64,000 nucleotides of DNA from NCBI GenBank assembly GCA_900544535.1, contig UQVH01000014.1, positions 14,689-78,688 of the forward strand. Reading direction: 5' to 3'. A program made the position numbers and the translations under genes. Below the pieces are notes generated by a model. It saw nothing but the letters and a program-made list of their open reading frames with translations, had not been told where the DNA came from and ran no database searches. Below are positions 48,382-62,576 of the stretch, piece by piece (the first letter of the stretch is position 1; every line of letters begins with the position of its first letter). The DNA is from an uncultured Bacteroidales bacterium. Lineage in GTDB: Bacteria > Bacteroidota > Bacteroidia > Bacteroidales > Muribaculaceae.

Positions 48382-50343
48382 TTATCCTATCTGGGAGTCA
48401 TCCTCAACAACAAGGTTGTCGATGATAAAGTTCTGACGCTCCATAGTGTTCTTGCCCATGTAGAATTCGAGCAGTTCGGCCACGGCGTCCTCCTTGCGGA
48501 GCGTGACGCGGTCGAGACGCATGTCGGGACCGATGAAGCCGCGGAATTCCTCAGGAGAGATCTCGCCGAGACCTTTGAATCGGGTGATCTCCGCATTGTC
48601 TCCGAGCTTTTCGATAGCGGCCACGCGCTCCTCGTCAGTGTAGCAGTAGTAAGTGTCCTCGGTGGTTCCTGCCGATCCGCGGGCGCCGCGCTTGGTGGTC
48701 TTGTGATTGCGCACACGGAAGAGTGGTGTCTGGAGCACGTAGAGATGGCCTTTCTTGATCATGTCCGGGAAGAACTGGAGGAAGAATGTCAGCAGCAGCA
48801 GACGTATGTGCATACCGTCGACATCGGCATCGGTGGCGATGATCACGTTGTTGTAGCGCAGACCGTCGATCCCCTCCTCGATGTTCAGAGCGGCCTGGAG
48901 GAGGTTGAACTCATCGTTCTCGTAGAGGATCTTGGCCGGAACACCGTAGGAGTTTTTCGGCTTGCCTCGCAGCGAGAACACGGCCTGGGTCTCGACGTTG
49001 CGGATCTTAGTGATCGAACCGGCTGCTGAATCACCCTCGGTGATGAAGATCGACGATGCGAGTTTCTTCTCTTCGTTTCCACGTGTGTCGTTGAGATGCA
49101 CACGGCAGTCAAGGAGCTTTTTGTTGTGTAGGTTGGCCTTTTTCTGCTTCTCGCGGGCAAGTTTGGTGATGCCGGCCATTGCCTTACGGTCGCGCTCGCT
49201 CTCCTGGACTTTTTTCAGGATGATGTCGGCGATGTCAGTATTGCGGTGGAGATAGTTGTCAAGTTCGGTCTTGATAAAGTCCCCAACGAATTTAGCCACG
49301 GTGGGACCATCGGGCCCCATATCGCGGCTTCCGAGCTTGGTTTTGGTCTGCGACTCGAACACAGGTTCCTCGACTTTGATGGAGACTGCGGCGATCATGC
49401 CGTTGCGGATGTCGGAGTAGTCGAAATCGCGCTTGAAATATTCTTTCAGCGTTCGGGATACCGATTCCTTGAAGGCTGTAAGGTGTGTGCCACCCTGAGT
49501 GGTGTGCTGACCGTTGACGAAGGAGTAGTATTCCTCGCCGCGCTGGTTGGCATGGGTTATGGCCACCTCTATGTCATCCCCCTTAAGATGAATCGGCGGA
49601 TAGAGAGGATCGGTGGTCATGTTGTCGCGCAACAGATCGAGCAGACCGTGACGCGAGATGTAGCGCTTGCCGTTGAAAATGATGGCGAGGCCGGTATTGA
49701 GGAAAGTATAGTTCTTGATCAGCGGAATGATGAACTCATCGCGGTAAGCATAGTCGCGGAAGATGCTTGAGTCAGGAGTGAAGCGCACCAATGTGCCATT
49801 GGCCTCGGTGGTAGGCTCGATCTCGCTCTCCTCCACTATGTCGCCGCAGCGGTAGAGCACGCTTTTCATCTGCCCGTCACGGACACTGCAAATGAAAAAC
49901 TCTGTCGAAAGGGCATTGACAGCTTTGATACCGACACCGTTGAGGCCCACGGATTTCTTGAAAGCCTTGGAATCGTATTTACCGCCGGTGTTCATCTTCG
50001 ACGAGACATCGACGAGTTTGCCGAGGGGCACGCCGCGGCCAAAGTCGCGCACAGTGACGGTGCCGTCGGCCACGTCGACAAGTATCTGCTTTCCGAAGCC
50101 CATCATGTATTCGTCGATGGCGTTGTCGAGCACTTCCTTGATGAGGACATAGATGCCGTCGTCGAAGTTCGAACCGTCGCCGAGCTTGCCGATATACATG
50201 CCGGGACGCCGGCGGATATGCTCCTTCCAGTCAAGAGTCTTTATATCGTCTTCATCATAGTCGGCCGCACCGACGGCAGAAGCCGCACCGGCAGCCTCCA
50301 CATCGTCAAAATCCTCCGTGATGAATTCTTCGTTTTCGGTCAT
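48382..50343 (-). CDS. parE: DNA topoisomerase IV subunit B
   Basis: 653 residues. GHKL ATPase '[14 protein letters not shown]', 'DFGRGVPLG', '[14 protein letters not shown]' and TOPRIM residues '[10 protein letters not shown]', '[15 protein letters not shown]' are complete. The acidic N-terminal leader (about 1-35) is an extension. Length and the motif 'YKGLGEIS'-like end favour ParE over GyrB. ParC is not adjacent in this window. First gene of an operon with coaD and the S41 protease. Confidence 0.93.
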   Translation of the reverse strand: MTENEEFITEDFDDVEAAGAASAVGAADYDEDDIKTLDWKEHIRRRPGMYIGKLGDGSNFDDGIYVLIKEVLDNAIDEYMMGFGKQILVDVADGTVTVRDFGRGVPLGKLVDVSSKMNTGGKYDSKAFKKSVGLNGVGIKAVNALSTEFFICSVRDGQMKSVLYRCGDIVEESEIEPTTEANGTLVRFTPDSSIFRDYAYRDEFIIPLIKNYTFLNTGLAIIFNGKRYISRHGLLDLLRDNMTTDPLYPPIHLKGDDIEVAITHANQRGEEYYSFVNGQHTTQGGTHLTAFKESVSRTLKEYFKRDFDYSDIRNGMIAAVSIKVEEPVFESQTKTKLGSRDMGPDGPTVAKFVGDFIKTELDNYLHRNTDIADIILKKVQESERDRKAMAGITKLAREKQKKANLHNKKLLDCRVHLNDTRGNEEKKLASSIFITEGDSAAGSITKIRNVETQAVFSLRGKPKNSYGVPAKILYENDEFNLLQAALNIEEGIDGLRYNNVIIATDADVDGMHIRLLLLTFFLQFFPDMIKKGHLYVLQTPLFRVRNHKTTKRGARGSAGTTEDTYYCYTDEERVAAIEKLGDNAEITRFKGLGEISPEEFRGFIGPDMRLDRVTLRKEDAVAELLEFYMGKNTMERQNFIIDNLVVEDDSQIG

Positions 50344-50369
50344 GGTAGATCAGAAAAATTGATATACTG

Positions 50370-50401
50370 CAAATTTACGAAATTTTCACCGATTAAGCAA
50401 C
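50370..50401 (-). promoter_or_regulatory. Promoter for parE
   Basis: TAAATTTG on the minus strand (complement of 50370-50377) fits TAnnTTTG, 26 bases before the parE start. GTTG (complement of 50398-50401) sits at the -33 position 20 bases upstream. Confidence 0.65.
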
Positions 50402-50514
50402 GTACAGAAAAGACAATTGCGGCTAAGGGCCGCGTTAGCGGTCCAAAGAATTCAGGCCACAGCAAGGGCGCCGTAAGTGTCCGCTGCTGTGGCAACCGAA
50501 AATTCCCGGTTTAC

Positions 50515-50559
50515 AAGAGCGCCGTAGGTGCGAAACAGTTTCGCACCTACAGCGCTCTT
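50515..50559. repeat. Near-perfect 21-bp inverted repeat (REP-like)
   Basis: Arms 50515-50535 and 50539-50559 are complementary over 21 positions with a single C-A mismatch, separated by CAG; the centre is GGTGCGAAACAGTTTCGCACC. A T-rich flank follows (TTAATTCTTTAT). It could be a REP-type element or a terminator for a transcript from the left. Confidence 0.8.
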
Positions 50560-50713
50560 AATTCTTTATATGCCATCCATTAACCACAGCGGCGAACCCC
50601 TACGGGGCTCTTGCAGTGGCCTGGATTCTTCACGCTGCTACGCAGCTTTGACGGTAATGCATCTCACGACCCCAGGCGCCAAACCCTACGCAGCTTTGAC
50701 GAAAATGCGTCTT

Positions 50714-50765
50714 CCAAAAACGCAAGTCACCCCCTGCCGGTCGGGGGGACTGACAGGAGGTGACT
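50714..50765 (-). terminator. Probable rpoC terminator
   Basis: AGTCACC (50725-50731) pairs with GGTGACT (50759-50765), enclosing a CCCCC/GGGGG hairpin (50730-50734, 50743-50747) that competes for the same bases. On the minus strand it is followed within four bases by TTTTT (complement of 50716-50720). It lies 44 bases past the rpoC stop. Confidence 0.6.
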
Positions 50766-50808
50766 GTGGAGGTTATCGCTTGTCTCTACCAGTGGAGAGA
50801 CGCGGGGA

Positions 50809-55131
<4,323 letters not shown>

Positions 55132-55182
55132 ATATATAATATGAAAACAATGTTAAAATTAAGGATGTCGCCGTGGCTGACA

Positions 55183-58100
55183 TTACTGCTCAAGGTTGAT
55201 GCTGAGACCGAGGCCGCGGAGCTCGTGGAGAAGCACGTTGAGCGATTCGGGGATTCCTGCCGGTGGCATAGCCTCGCCTTTGACAATCGCCTCGTAGGTC
55301 TTGGAGCGGCCTGTGACGTCGTCGGACTTGACAGTGATGATCTCCTGGAGAATGTGGGCGGCACCGAATGCTTCGAGCGCCCAGACTTCCATCTCACCGA
55401 AACGCTGGCCACCGAACTGGGCTTTACCGCCGAGAGGCTGCTGGGTGATGAGTGAGTACGGACCGATCGAGCGGGCGTGCATCTTGTCTTCAACCATGTG
55501 ACCGAGCTTAAGCATGTAGATCACACCTACGGTAGCGGGCTGGTCAAAGCGTTCGCCTGTGCCGCCGTCGTAGAGGTAGGTCTTGCCGTAGCGGGGAAGT
55601 CCTGCTTTGTCAGTCCATTCGTTGAGGTCTTCGAGAGTAGCGCCGTCGAAGATCGGGGTGGCGAATTTCTCGCCGAGTTCACGGCCGGCCCATCCGAGCA
55701 CGGTTTCGAAAATCTGACCGAGGTTCATACGCGAAGGCACACCCAGCGGGTTGAGGACAATGTCGACCGGAGTACCGTCGGCGAGGAAAGGCATGTCTTC
55801 CTGACGCACGATGCGCGAAACGATACCCTTGTTGCCGTGACGTCCTGCCATCTTGTCACCGACGCTGATCTTACGCTTCTTGGCCACGTAAACCTTGGCG
55901 AGCTTCATGATGCCTGAGGGCAGCTCGTCGCCGATCGAGATGTCGAACTTCTTGCGGCGGAGTTCGGCGTCGATCTCCTTGGATTTGCGCAGGTAGTTGA
56001 CGATGGTGGCGCGGATCATGTCGTTCTTGTGAGCATCGGCAGTCCACTTCGAGAGGTTGATGGTGTCGTAGTCGATCTCACGCAGGGTAGCGGCAGAGAA
56101 CTTGGCACCCTTCGGGATGACATCGGTTCCGAGGAAGTCTTTCACACCCTGCGAGGTCTTGCCGTTGGTGAGAGTCATGAGCTTCTCTACCAGGAGATCC
56201 TTGAGTGCGTTGAGACGGTCTTCGTATTCTTCGTCGAGCTTGGGCAGAACGGCGCTTGCGCTCTTCTTGGTCTTTTTCTTTTCGGCTTTCTGGAAAAGAT
56301 AGGTACCGATAACCACGCCCTTGAGAGAGGGAGATGCCTTGAGAGAGGCGTCTTTCACGTCGCCGGCCTTGTCGCCGAAGATGGCGCGGAGGAGTTTTTC
56401 TTCCGGAGTGGGATCGCTTTCGCCCTTCGGGGTGATCTTACCGATCATGATGTCGCCGGGAACGATGTGGGCGCCCACGCGAATGATGCCGCGCTCGTCG
56501 AGATCCTTGGTGGCGTCTTCAGAGACGTTGGGGATGTCGGAAGTGAGTTCCTCCATGCCTCGTTTGGTCTCGCGGACTTCAAGGGTGTATTCGTCGACAT
56601 GGACAGAGGTGAGGATGTCTTCGCGCACTACGCGTTCGTTGAGCACGATGGCGTCCTCATAGTTATAACCCTTCCAGGGCATGAAGGCAACCTTGAGGTT
56701 GCGGCCGAGAGCGAGTTCGCCCTTTTCGGTTGAATAACCTTCGGTGAGGATGTCACCCTTCTTGACACGCTGGCCCTTGTTGCAGATCGGGCGCAGGTCA
56801 ATGGTAGTGCTCTGGTTGGTCTTGCGGAACTTGGGAAGATGATATTCCTTGACGCTGTCTTCGAACGAAACGAATTCCTCGTCTTCGGTGCGGTCATAGC
56901 GGATGCGGATGACAGTGGCGTCGACAAATTCGATTGTACCCTCACGCTCAGCCATGATCTGGGTGCGGCTGTCGCGGATGAGCTGGCCTTCGATGCCGGT
57001 GCCGACGATCGGAGACTCGCTGCGGAGCAGAGGCACTGCCTGACGCATCATGTTCGATCCCATGAGGGCGCGGTTTGCGTCGTCGTGTTCGAGGAAGGGG
57101 ATGAGCGATGCGGCGATAGAGGCGATCTGTGTCGGCGATACGTCCATGAGCTCTACCTGATCCGGAGAGACGATAGGGAAGTCGGCGTCCATACGGGCTT
57201 TGACGCGGTCGTTGAGGAACTTGCCTTCATCGTTGACGGGAGCGTTACCCTGGGCGATGACTTTGCCTTCCTCGATCTCGGCGGTCAGATATACGACTTC
57301 GTCGTTCTTGAGATTGACCACACCGTCCTTGACTTCGCGGTAAGGGGTCTCGATGAAGCCGAGATCGTTGATCTTGGCATAGACACAGAGCGAGGAGATA
57401 AGACCGATGTTCGGGCCTTCAGGGGTTTCGATCGGACAGAGACGGCCGTAGTGGGTATAGTGTACGTCACGGACCTCGAAGCCGGCGCGCTCACGCGAAA
57501 GACCGCCGGGGCCGAGGGCCGACATACGGCGCTTGTGAGTGATTTCGGCCAGCGGGTTGGTCTGGTCCATGAACTGCGAGAGGGCGTTGGTGCCGAAGAA
57601 TGTATTGATGACGCTCGAAATTGTCTTGGCGTTGATCAGGTCGATCGGGGTGAAGACTTCGTTGTCACGGACATTCATGCGCTCGCGGATGGTGCGCGAC
57701 ATGCGGGCGAGACCTACGTTGAACTGGTTGTAGAGCTGTTCGCCTACGGTACGCACACGACGGTTGCTCAGGTGGTCAATATCGTCGACATCGGTCTTCG
57801 AGTTGATGAGCTCGATGAGATATTTGATAATGGCGATGATGTCTTCCTTTGTGAGCACCTTGACATCCATAGAAGTAGTGAGGCCGAGCTTCTTGTTGAT
57901 ACGGTAGCGGCCCACTTCACCGAGGTCATAACGCTTTTCAGAGAAGAAAAGGTTTGTGATGACTTCGCGCGCGCTGGCATCGTCCGGCGGCTCGGCGTTG
58001 CGCAGCTGCCGGTAGATGTACTGGATTGCTTCCTTCTCCGAGTTGGATGTATCCTTCTGGAGAGTGTTGAATATGATGGAGTAGTCGGATGTGTTGGCGT

Positions 58101-58998
58101 CTTCCTTGTGGAGGAGTACGGTCTGCACACCCGAATCGAGAATTTCCTGAATGTTCTCTTCTTCAAGGACTGTTTCACGGTCGAGGATTACATCGTTACG
58201 CTCGATCGAAACAACTTCGCCGGTATCTTCGTCAACGAAGTCCTCGACCCAGGTCTTGAGCACACGGGCTGCGAGCTTGCGGCCTACGGCTTTCTTGAGA
58301 TTGGTCTTGTTGACCTTGATCTCCTCGGCAAGACCGAAGATCTCGATGATGTCCTTGTCACTTTCGAGGCCGATCGCACGCAGAAGAGTGGTTACGGGGA
58401 GTTTCTTCTTGCGGTCGATGTAGGCATACATGACGTTGTTGATGTCAGTGGCAAACTCAATCCAGCTGCCGCGGAAGGGGATGATACGGGCGCTGTAAAG
58501 TTTGGTACCGTTGGCGTGGGTGCTCTGTCCGAAGAACACACCGGGCGAACGGTGGAGCTGCGACACGACAACGCGCTCGGCGCCGTTGATGACAAAGGTA
58601 CCCTTGTCAGTCATGTAAGGGATCGGGCCGAGATAGACGTCCTGTATCACGGTAGCGAAGTCCTCATGGTCAGGGTCGGTACAGTAAAGTTTGAGTTTGG
58701 CCTTGAGGGGAACGCTGTAAGTCAGACCGCGTTCAAGACACTCGTCGATAGTGTAGCGCGGAGGATCGATGTAGTAGTCAAGGAACTCAAGTACAAAGTT
58801 GTTGCGGGTGTCGGCGATGGGGAAGTTTTCGGCAAACACCTTGAAGAGTCCCTCGTTTTTTCTTTTTTCCGGGGGAGTGTCAAGCTGAAGAAAGTCCTGG
58901 AATGACTTCAGCTGCACCTCCAGAAAGTCGGGATAAGGGAGAGGATTTTTAACCGACGCGAAATTGACGCGGGGTTTTGCTAAAGTGATATCTGACAT
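55183..58998 (-). CDS. rpoB: RNA polymerase subunit beta
   Basis: 1271 residues. The rifampicin-binding region reads [18 protein letters not shown] followed by MSALGPGGL, the wild-type pattern, and the C-terminal '[19 protein letters not shown]' and '[14 protein letters not shown]' are conserved. Forms the catalytic core with RpoC. It starts 247 bases after rplL, with a hairpin in between. Confidence 0.99.
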   Translation of the reverse strand: MSDITLAKPRVNFASVKNPLPYPDFLEVQLKSFQDFLQLDTPPEKRKNEGLFKVFAENFPIADTRNNFVLEFLDYYIDPPRYTIDECLERGLTYSVPLKAKLKLYCTDPDHEDFATVIQDVYLGPIPYMTDKGTFVINGAERVVVSQLHRSPGVFFGQSTHANGTKLYSARIIPFRGSWIEFATDINNVMYAYIDRKKKLPVTTLLRAIGLESDKDIIEIFGLAEEIKVNKTNLKKAVGRKLAARVLKTWVEDFVDEDTGEVVSIERNDVILDRETVLEEENIQEILDSGVQTVLLHKEDANTSDYSIIFNTLQKDTSNSEKEAIQYIYRQLRNAEPPDDASAREVITNLFFSEKRYDLGEVGRYRINKKLGLTTSMDVKVLTKEDIIAIIKYLIELINSKTDVDDIDHLSNRRVRTVGEQLYNQFNVGLARMSRTIRERMNVRDNEVFTPIDLINAKTISSVINTFFGTNALSQFMDQTNPLAEITHKRRMSALGPGGLSRERAGFEVRDVHYTHYGRLCPIETPEGPNIGLISSLCVYAKINDLGFIETPYREVKDGVVNLKNDEVVYLTAEIEEGKVIAQGNAPVNDEGKFLNDRVKARMDADFPIVSPDQVELMDVSPTQIASIAASLIPFLEHDDANRALMGSNMMRQAVPLLRSESPIVGTGIEGQLIRDSRTQIMAEREGTIEFVDATVIRIRYDRTEDEEFVSFEDSVKEYHLPKFRKTNQSTTIDLRPICNKGQRVKKGDILTEGYSTEKGELALGRNLKVAFMPWKGYNYEDAIVLNERVVREDILTSVHVDEYTLEVRETKRGMEELTSDIPNVSEDATKDLDERGIIRVGAHIVPGDIMIGKITPKGESDPTPEEKLLRAIFGDKAGDVKDASLKASPSLKGVVIGTYLFQKAEKKKTKKSASAVLPKLDEEYEDRLNALKDLLVEKLMTLTNGKTSQGVKDFLGTDVIPKGAKFSAATLREIDYDTINLSKWTADAHKNDMIRATIVNYLRKSKEIDAELRRKKFDISIGDELPSGIMKLAKVYVAKKRKISVGDKMAGRHGNKGIVSRIVRQEDMPFLADGTPVDIVLNPLGVPSRMNLGQIFETVLGWAGRELGEKFATPIFDGATLEDLNEWTDKAGLPRYGKTYLYDGGTGERFDQPATVGVIYMLKLGHMVEDKMHARSIGPYSLITQQPLGGKAQFGGQRFGEMEVWALEAFGAAHILQEIITVKSDDVTGRSKTYEAIVKGEAMPPAGIPESLNVLLHELRGLGLSINLEQ

Positions 58999-59187
58999 CT
59001 AAAAAGAAGGATAATGAATTAAGATTTTTTAACTCCAAAAATTCGATGTGACGAAGAGTATGAGGACGGTTCGGGGCCTAAAAGGCTAAAAAGTAAGTAG
59101 TTTTACCCATTTCCGGGTGCAAACTTTTATTTTTAAATATAAATAATTATGATTTTTTATATTTACCCGTCTATTGTAACGCAAATA

Positions 59188-59221
59188 GGTTAAGAAACTC
59201 CCTGACGGGAGAATCTTAACC
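59188..59221 (-). promoter_or_regulatory. Hairpin in the rplL-rpoB spacer
   Basis: GGTTAAG (59188-59194) pairs with CTTAACC (59215-59221), and CTCCC (59198-59202) with GGGAG (59207-59211), with a short internal loop. It is placed 25 bases after rplL. No T run follows on the minus strand, so a partial terminator, attenuator or RNase processing site separating ribosomal-protein and polymerase expression is likely. Confidence 0.6.
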
Positions 59222-59245
59222 CATTATAGCATTAAAGGAGTATGC

Positions 59246-59620
59246 TTATTTGAGCTCTACTTCAGCACCTGCTTCTTCGAGCTGCTTCTTGAGGCCTTCG
59301 GCATCAGCCTTAGCGACGCCTTCCTTAACTACTGAGGGAGCACCGTCAACCATTTCCTTAGCTTCCTTGAGGCCAAGACCGGTGAGTTCCTTAACGAGCT
59401 TAACAACGGCGAGCTTAGAAGCACCGGCTGATTTGAGGACTACGTCGAAAGAAGTTTTTTCTTCTTCAGCAGCAGCACCAGCAGCGGGGCCGGCAGCAAC
59501 GGCAACAGCAGCAGCTGCGGGTTCGATACCGTAAGTTTCCTTGAGGATCTGAGCAAGTTCGTTTACTTCCTTAACGGTGAGGTTAACAAGTTGTTCTGCA
59601 AAAGCATTAAGATCTGCCAT
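59246..59620 (-). CDS. rplL: Ribosomal protein bL12 (L7/L12)
   Basis: 124 residues. Acidic N-terminal dimerisation part, Ala/Gly hinge (about 38-52, [18 protein letters not shown] in part) and the factor-binding C-terminal domain '[14 protein letters not shown]'. Stalk protein recruiting elongation factors. 85 bases after rplJ; ends before the rplL-rpoB hairpin. Confidence 0.99.
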   Translation of the reverse strand: MADLNAFAEQLVNLTVKEVNELAQILKETYGIEPAAAAVAVAAGPAAGAAAEEEKTSFDVVLKSAGASKLAVVKLVKELTGLGLKEAKEMVDGAPSVVKEGVAKADAEGLKKQLEEAGAEVELK

Positions 59621-59705
59621 GATTTTATAGTTTTATTTGTTGTTTTTTAATTTAAAAATATTGGGGAGTGGGGAGAGAGGCTGTCGATAGAGTGGAGCGC
59701 GAAGC

Positions 59706-60236
59706 TTAGGCCTCCTTCTTCGAAAGAGTTTCGAGGATGCCGTGAAGTTTTGTGCCGCCTGAAGTGATGGCGGAAATAACGTTCTTGGCGGGAGACTGGA
59801 GAAGTGCAACCACGTCGGCGATGAGTTCGTTCTTGCTCTTGATTGCGCAGAGAGCGTCGAGCTGATCCTCGCCCATGTAGATTGTTTCTTCAACGTAAGC
59901 GGCTTTGAGGCGGGGAAGGACAGCGTCCTTGTCGGCCTTGCGGATCTCCTTAAGAAGCTTGGCGGGGGCATTGCCCACGTTTGCGAGCATCAAAGAGGTT
60001 GATCCGTGAAGTGCTCCGTAGAGTTCAGTGTAATCGCCTTCAAGTGATTCGAGCGCCTTGTGAAGAAGAGTGTTCTTCACGACCATGAGCTTGATGTCGG
60101 CCTTGTTGCAGGCACGGCGGAGGTCAGTGGTCTTTTCAGCGTCGAGACCGGCGGTTTCAGTGAGGTAGAAGCAGCTATACTCCTGAATAGTTTTAGCTAT
60201 ATTCTCAATAGCAATGATTTTATCTTCCTTTTTCAT
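59706..60236 (-). CDS. rplJ: Ribosomal protein uL10
   Basis: 176 residues, base of the L12 stalk. 'RRACNKADIKLMVVKNTLL' is the conserved uL10 segment. It starts 22 bases after rplA, leaving too little room for a classic uL10 leader there. Confidence 0.98.
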   Translation of the reverse strand: MKKEDKIIAIENIAKTIQEYSCFYLTETAGLDAEKTTDLRRACNKADIKLMVVKNTLLHKALESLEGDYTELYGALHGSTSLMLANVGNAPAKLLKEIRKADKDAVLPRLKAAYVEETIYMGEDQLDALCAIKSKNELIADVVALLQSPAKNVISAITSGGTKLHGILETLSKKEA

Positions 60237-60258
60237 TTTGTACAGTCAGCTTAAGAAG

Positions 60259-60954
60259 TTATTCGTCGATCGACTTGGGGTCAATCTTGATACCCGGACT
60301 CATTGTGCTCGAAAGATAAATGCTCTTGATATAGGTTCCCTTTGCAGCAGCAGGCTTGAGTTTGATCAGAGTGTTGATGAATTCACGCACATTGTCGGTA
60401 GCGGCAGCAGCGTCGAAAGATACTTTGCCAACTGAGGAGTGAACGATACCGTTCTTGTCAACCTTGAAGTCGATCTTACCTTTCTTTACTTCTTCAACAG
60501 CCTTGGCAACGTCGTTGGTCACAGTACCGCTCTTGGGGTTAGGCATGAGGCCACGGGGACCGAGAACACGGCCGAGGGCACCGATCTTACCCATGATAGC
60601 GGGCTGAGTGATGATCACGTCGACATCGGTCCAGCCACCTTTGATCTTATCAATATATTCGTCAAGACCTACATAGTCTGCGCCGGCAGCCTTAGCGGCA
60701 GCTTCAGCGTCTGAGTTGCAGAGCACGAGAACGCGCACCTGCTTACCGGTTCCGTGGGGAAGTGTGACAACACCACGAACCATCTGGTTAGCCTTACGGG
60801 GATCGACTCCGAGGCGAACATCCACGTCAAGAGAAGCGTCGAATTTGGTGAAAGTGATTTCTTTCACGAGGCTCACTGCTTCAGCAAGTGTATAAACCTT
60901 TCCGGCTTCAACCTTTTCCTGGGCAATCTTTTGATTTTTCGTCAGTTTACTCAT
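60259..60954 (-). CDS. rplA: Ribosomal protein uL1
   Basis: 231 residues, including '[11 protein letters not shown]', '[21 protein letters not shown]' (quoted in part as [15 protein letters not shown]) and 'NIREFI'-like end. uL1 forms the mobile L1 stalk and in other bacteria represses its own operon by binding the rplK leader. 12 bases after rplK. Confidence 0.98.
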   Translation of the reverse strand: MSKLTKNQKIAQEKVEAGKVYTLAEAVSLVKEITFTKFDASLDVDVRLGVDPRKANQMVRGVVTLPHGTGKQVRVLVLCNSDAEAAAKAAGADYVGLDEYIDKIKGGWTDVDVIITQPAIMGKIGALGRVLGPRGLMPNPKSGTVTNDVAKAVEEVKKGKIDFKVDKNGIVHSSVGKVSFDAAAATDNVREFINTLIKLKPAAAKGTYIKSIYLSSTMSPGIKIDPKSIDE

Positions 60955-60966
60955 GTCAATTGAAGT

Positions 60967-61410
60967 TTAGAGGTTTTCGGGGAATGTTCCTTTCACGGTG
61001 ATACCCATGCTTCTGGCTGTTCCGGCAACCATACGCATTGCCGAAGCTACGTTGAAACAGTTCAAATCGGGCATTTTGTCCTCGGCAATCGCCTTCACCT
61101 GATCCCAGGTGATTTCACCGACTTTCTTACGATTGGGCTGAGCGGAACCGCTTTTGAGCTTTGTAGCCTCAAGGAGCTGGATAGCTACCGGAGGAGTCTT
61201 GACAACGAAGTCGAAGCTCTTGTCAGTGTAATAGGTGATTACGACAGGAAGGACCTTACCGGCCTTGTCCTGGGTGCGGGCATTAAACTGCTTGCAAAAC
61301 TCCATGATGTTGATGCCCTTTGAACCAAGAGCAGGACCAACTGGAGGTGAAGGATTTGCGGCTCCTCCTTTGATTTGCAATTTGATCTGTCCAGCAATTT
61401 CTTTAGCCAT
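60967..61410 (-). CDS. rplK: Ribosomal protein uL11
   Basis: 147 residues; '[19 protein letters not shown]' and '[13 protein letters not shown]' are uL11 signatures. Binds 23S rRNA at the GTPase-associated centre. It follows a 184-base spacer after nusG. Confidence 0.98.
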   Translation of the reverse strand: MAKEIAGQIKLQIKGGAANPSPPVGPALGSKGINIMEFCKQFNARTQDKAGKVLPVVITYYTDKSFDFVVKTPPVAIQLLEATKLKSGSAQPNRKKVGEITWDQVKAIAEDKMPDLNCFNVASAMRMVAGTARSMGITVKGTFPENL

Positions 61411-61594
61411 GATAAATCTAAATTTTGTTAATGATTCGGTTAAAACGATGACGTCTGTCCTTTCACCAAGACATCTCCCCGACTGCTTTCGTAACCAAGA
61501 GCCGGAGAGCCATCCTTAACAGGGGGGCCGGAAACTGCGTCATCTCCCGTGGTACCGGATCGCGCCTTTCAGCGAGGCCGATACCGCGCGATGA
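61411..61594 (-). promoter_or_regulatory. nusG-rplK spacer with two inverted repeats
   Basis: ATCGCGC (61559-61565) pairs with GCGCGAT (61586-61592) just after nusG, and GATGACG (61447-61453) with CGTCATC (61538-61544) spans most of the spacer. In other bacteria uL1 represses rplKA at this position; a control element here is plausible, not shown. Confidence 0.4.
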
Positions 61595-62146
61595 TTATTC
61601 ACGCTCTACCTGCGAATTTTCGAGTTCCAACGGAGTTTTACGTCCGAAGATCTTAACCATAACCTTAAGCTTCTTCTTCTCGCGGTTGACTTCCTCAATG
61701 GTTCCGGAGAATCCGCTGAAAGGACCGAAAGTCACTTTCACGGTCTCGCCCACCATGTAGTCGTTGCCTTCGTCGGTTGCGTCAATCATTTCATCGGCGG
61801 TCCCCATCATTCGGAGCACCTCGCTTTCGCGAAGAGCCTCAGGGGCAGCATTCTTGCCGCGTCCACGAAGGAAATCAATCACATTGGTGGTGTTACGGAG
61901 CTCATACAGGACCTCACCGGTGAGGATACATTCCACAAAGACATATCCGGAGTAAAGGTTCTTTTCCTTTACTACCTTCTTGCCGTTGCGGACCGACATA
62001 ACCTTTTCGGTAGGAATCAAGACCTGAAAAACATAATTGCCGAGGCCGGTGTTGCGGATGGCTCCATCCAGAACTTCTTTGACCTTAGCTTCCTTACCTG
62101 AGATAGCACGAAGCACATACCAGGCTTTTTTCAATTCTTCCGCCAT
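61595..62146 (-). CDS. nusG: Transcription elongation/termination factor NusG
   Basis: 183 residues. NGN domain (about 8-115: 'AWYVLRAISGKEAKV', 'SGYVFVE') and a KOW domain (about 130-183: 'GETVKVTFGPFSGFSGTI'). It couples polymerase to Rho or the ribosome. 21 bases after secE. Confidence 0.97.
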   Translation of the reverse strand: MAEELKKAWYVLRAISGKEAKVKEVLDGAIRNTGLGNYVFQVLIPTEKVMSVRNGKKVVKEKNLYSGYVFVECILTGEVLYELRNTTNVIDFLRGRGKNAAPEALRESEVLRMMGTADEMIDATDEGNDYMVGETVKVTFGPFSGFSGTIEEVNREKKKLKVMVKIFGRKTPLELENSQVERE

Positions 62147-62167
62147 TGATTTTCTTCCGTTTAAAGA

Positions 62168-62368
62168 TTACTGACCGAGGCTGTAAATGAAGTGCATTAT
62201 GGTGTTGACCACCTGGTCCATAGCGAAGACAATCGCCGCTATAATGATGGAAGCAATCAGCACGATGACTGCGCTTTTGACCAGCTGACCTCTTGTAGGC
62301 CAAGAAGTCTTATATCGAAGCTCGGTATAAGACTCCTCTATATCCGTAAGTAGTTTTAGTTTACTCAT
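62168..62368 (-). CDS. secE: Preprotein translocase subunit SecE
   Basis: 66 residues with one amphipathic helix ('YTELRYKTSWPTRGQLV') and one membrane segment. The short single-segment form is usual outside Enterobacteria. It stands 16 bases from tRNA-Trp and is cotranscribed with nusG. Confidence 0.95.
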   Translation of the reverse strand: MSKLKLLTDIEESYTELRYKTSWPTRGQLVKSAVIVLIASIIIAAIVFAMDQVVNTIMHFIYSLGQ

Positions 62369-62384
62369 TTGTCGTGTTTTTTAG

Positions 62385-62457
62385 CACGGGACGAGAGACT
62401 CGAACTCCCGACACCCGGTTTTGGAGACCGGTGCTCTACCAACTGAGCTAGTCCCGT
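62385..62457 (-). tRNA. tRNA-Trp (CCA anticodon)
   Basis: 73 bases. The acceptor stem ACGGGAC/GTCCCGT, D arm, anticodon loop CTCCAAA (anticodon CCA), variable and T arms fold fully; discriminator is G. The 3' CCA is not encoded. It is 16 bases before secE and 5 bases after a large hairpin. Confidence 0.97.
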
Positions 62458-62462
62458 ATAGG

Positions 62463-62518
62463 AAAACCGACCCTCGACTCTTCCGAGGTCGACCCGGCTG
62501 CGAGCGTGGGTCGGTTTT
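62463..62518 (-). terminator. Perfect 11-bp hairpin between tuf and tRNA-Trp
   Basis: AAAACCGACCC (62463-62473) pairs with GGGTCGGTTTT (62508-62518). Inside there is a further TCGAC/GTCGA pair. On the minus strand the left arm begins with AAAACC and the right arm ends in TTTTCC five bases before the tRNA, so it is a terminator of tuf, or a processing hairpin. Confidence 0.65.
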
Positions 62519-62576
62519 GGTTTTATTCAGAGGCCGGCTACAAAGGCCGACTCATGAATGGCTTTCTGAGCTGGTA

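Larger units (their letters stand above)
50344..50808. other. 465-base palindrome-rich spacer between rpoC and parE
   Basis: No reading frame is convincing. It holds three inverted repeats: GCTAA/TTAGC (about 50422-50438), GCCACAGCA/TGCTGTGGC (50456-50464, 50485-50493) and a 21-base-arm repeat (50515-50559). It also holds a directly repeated 16-mer CTACGCAGCTTTGACG (50638-50653 and 50686-50701, 48 apart), and the rpoC terminator. The pattern suggests repetitive extragenic sequence. Confidence 0.7.

Noticed and set aside
57480..57560. Rifampicin-resistance change in rpoB
   Set aside because: The visible residues of the cluster match the usual sensitive pattern.
56839..58905. 688-codon open frame antisense to rpoB
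   Set aside because: Its composition follows from the codon bias of rpoB on the other strand; no start context, signal or recognisable domain.
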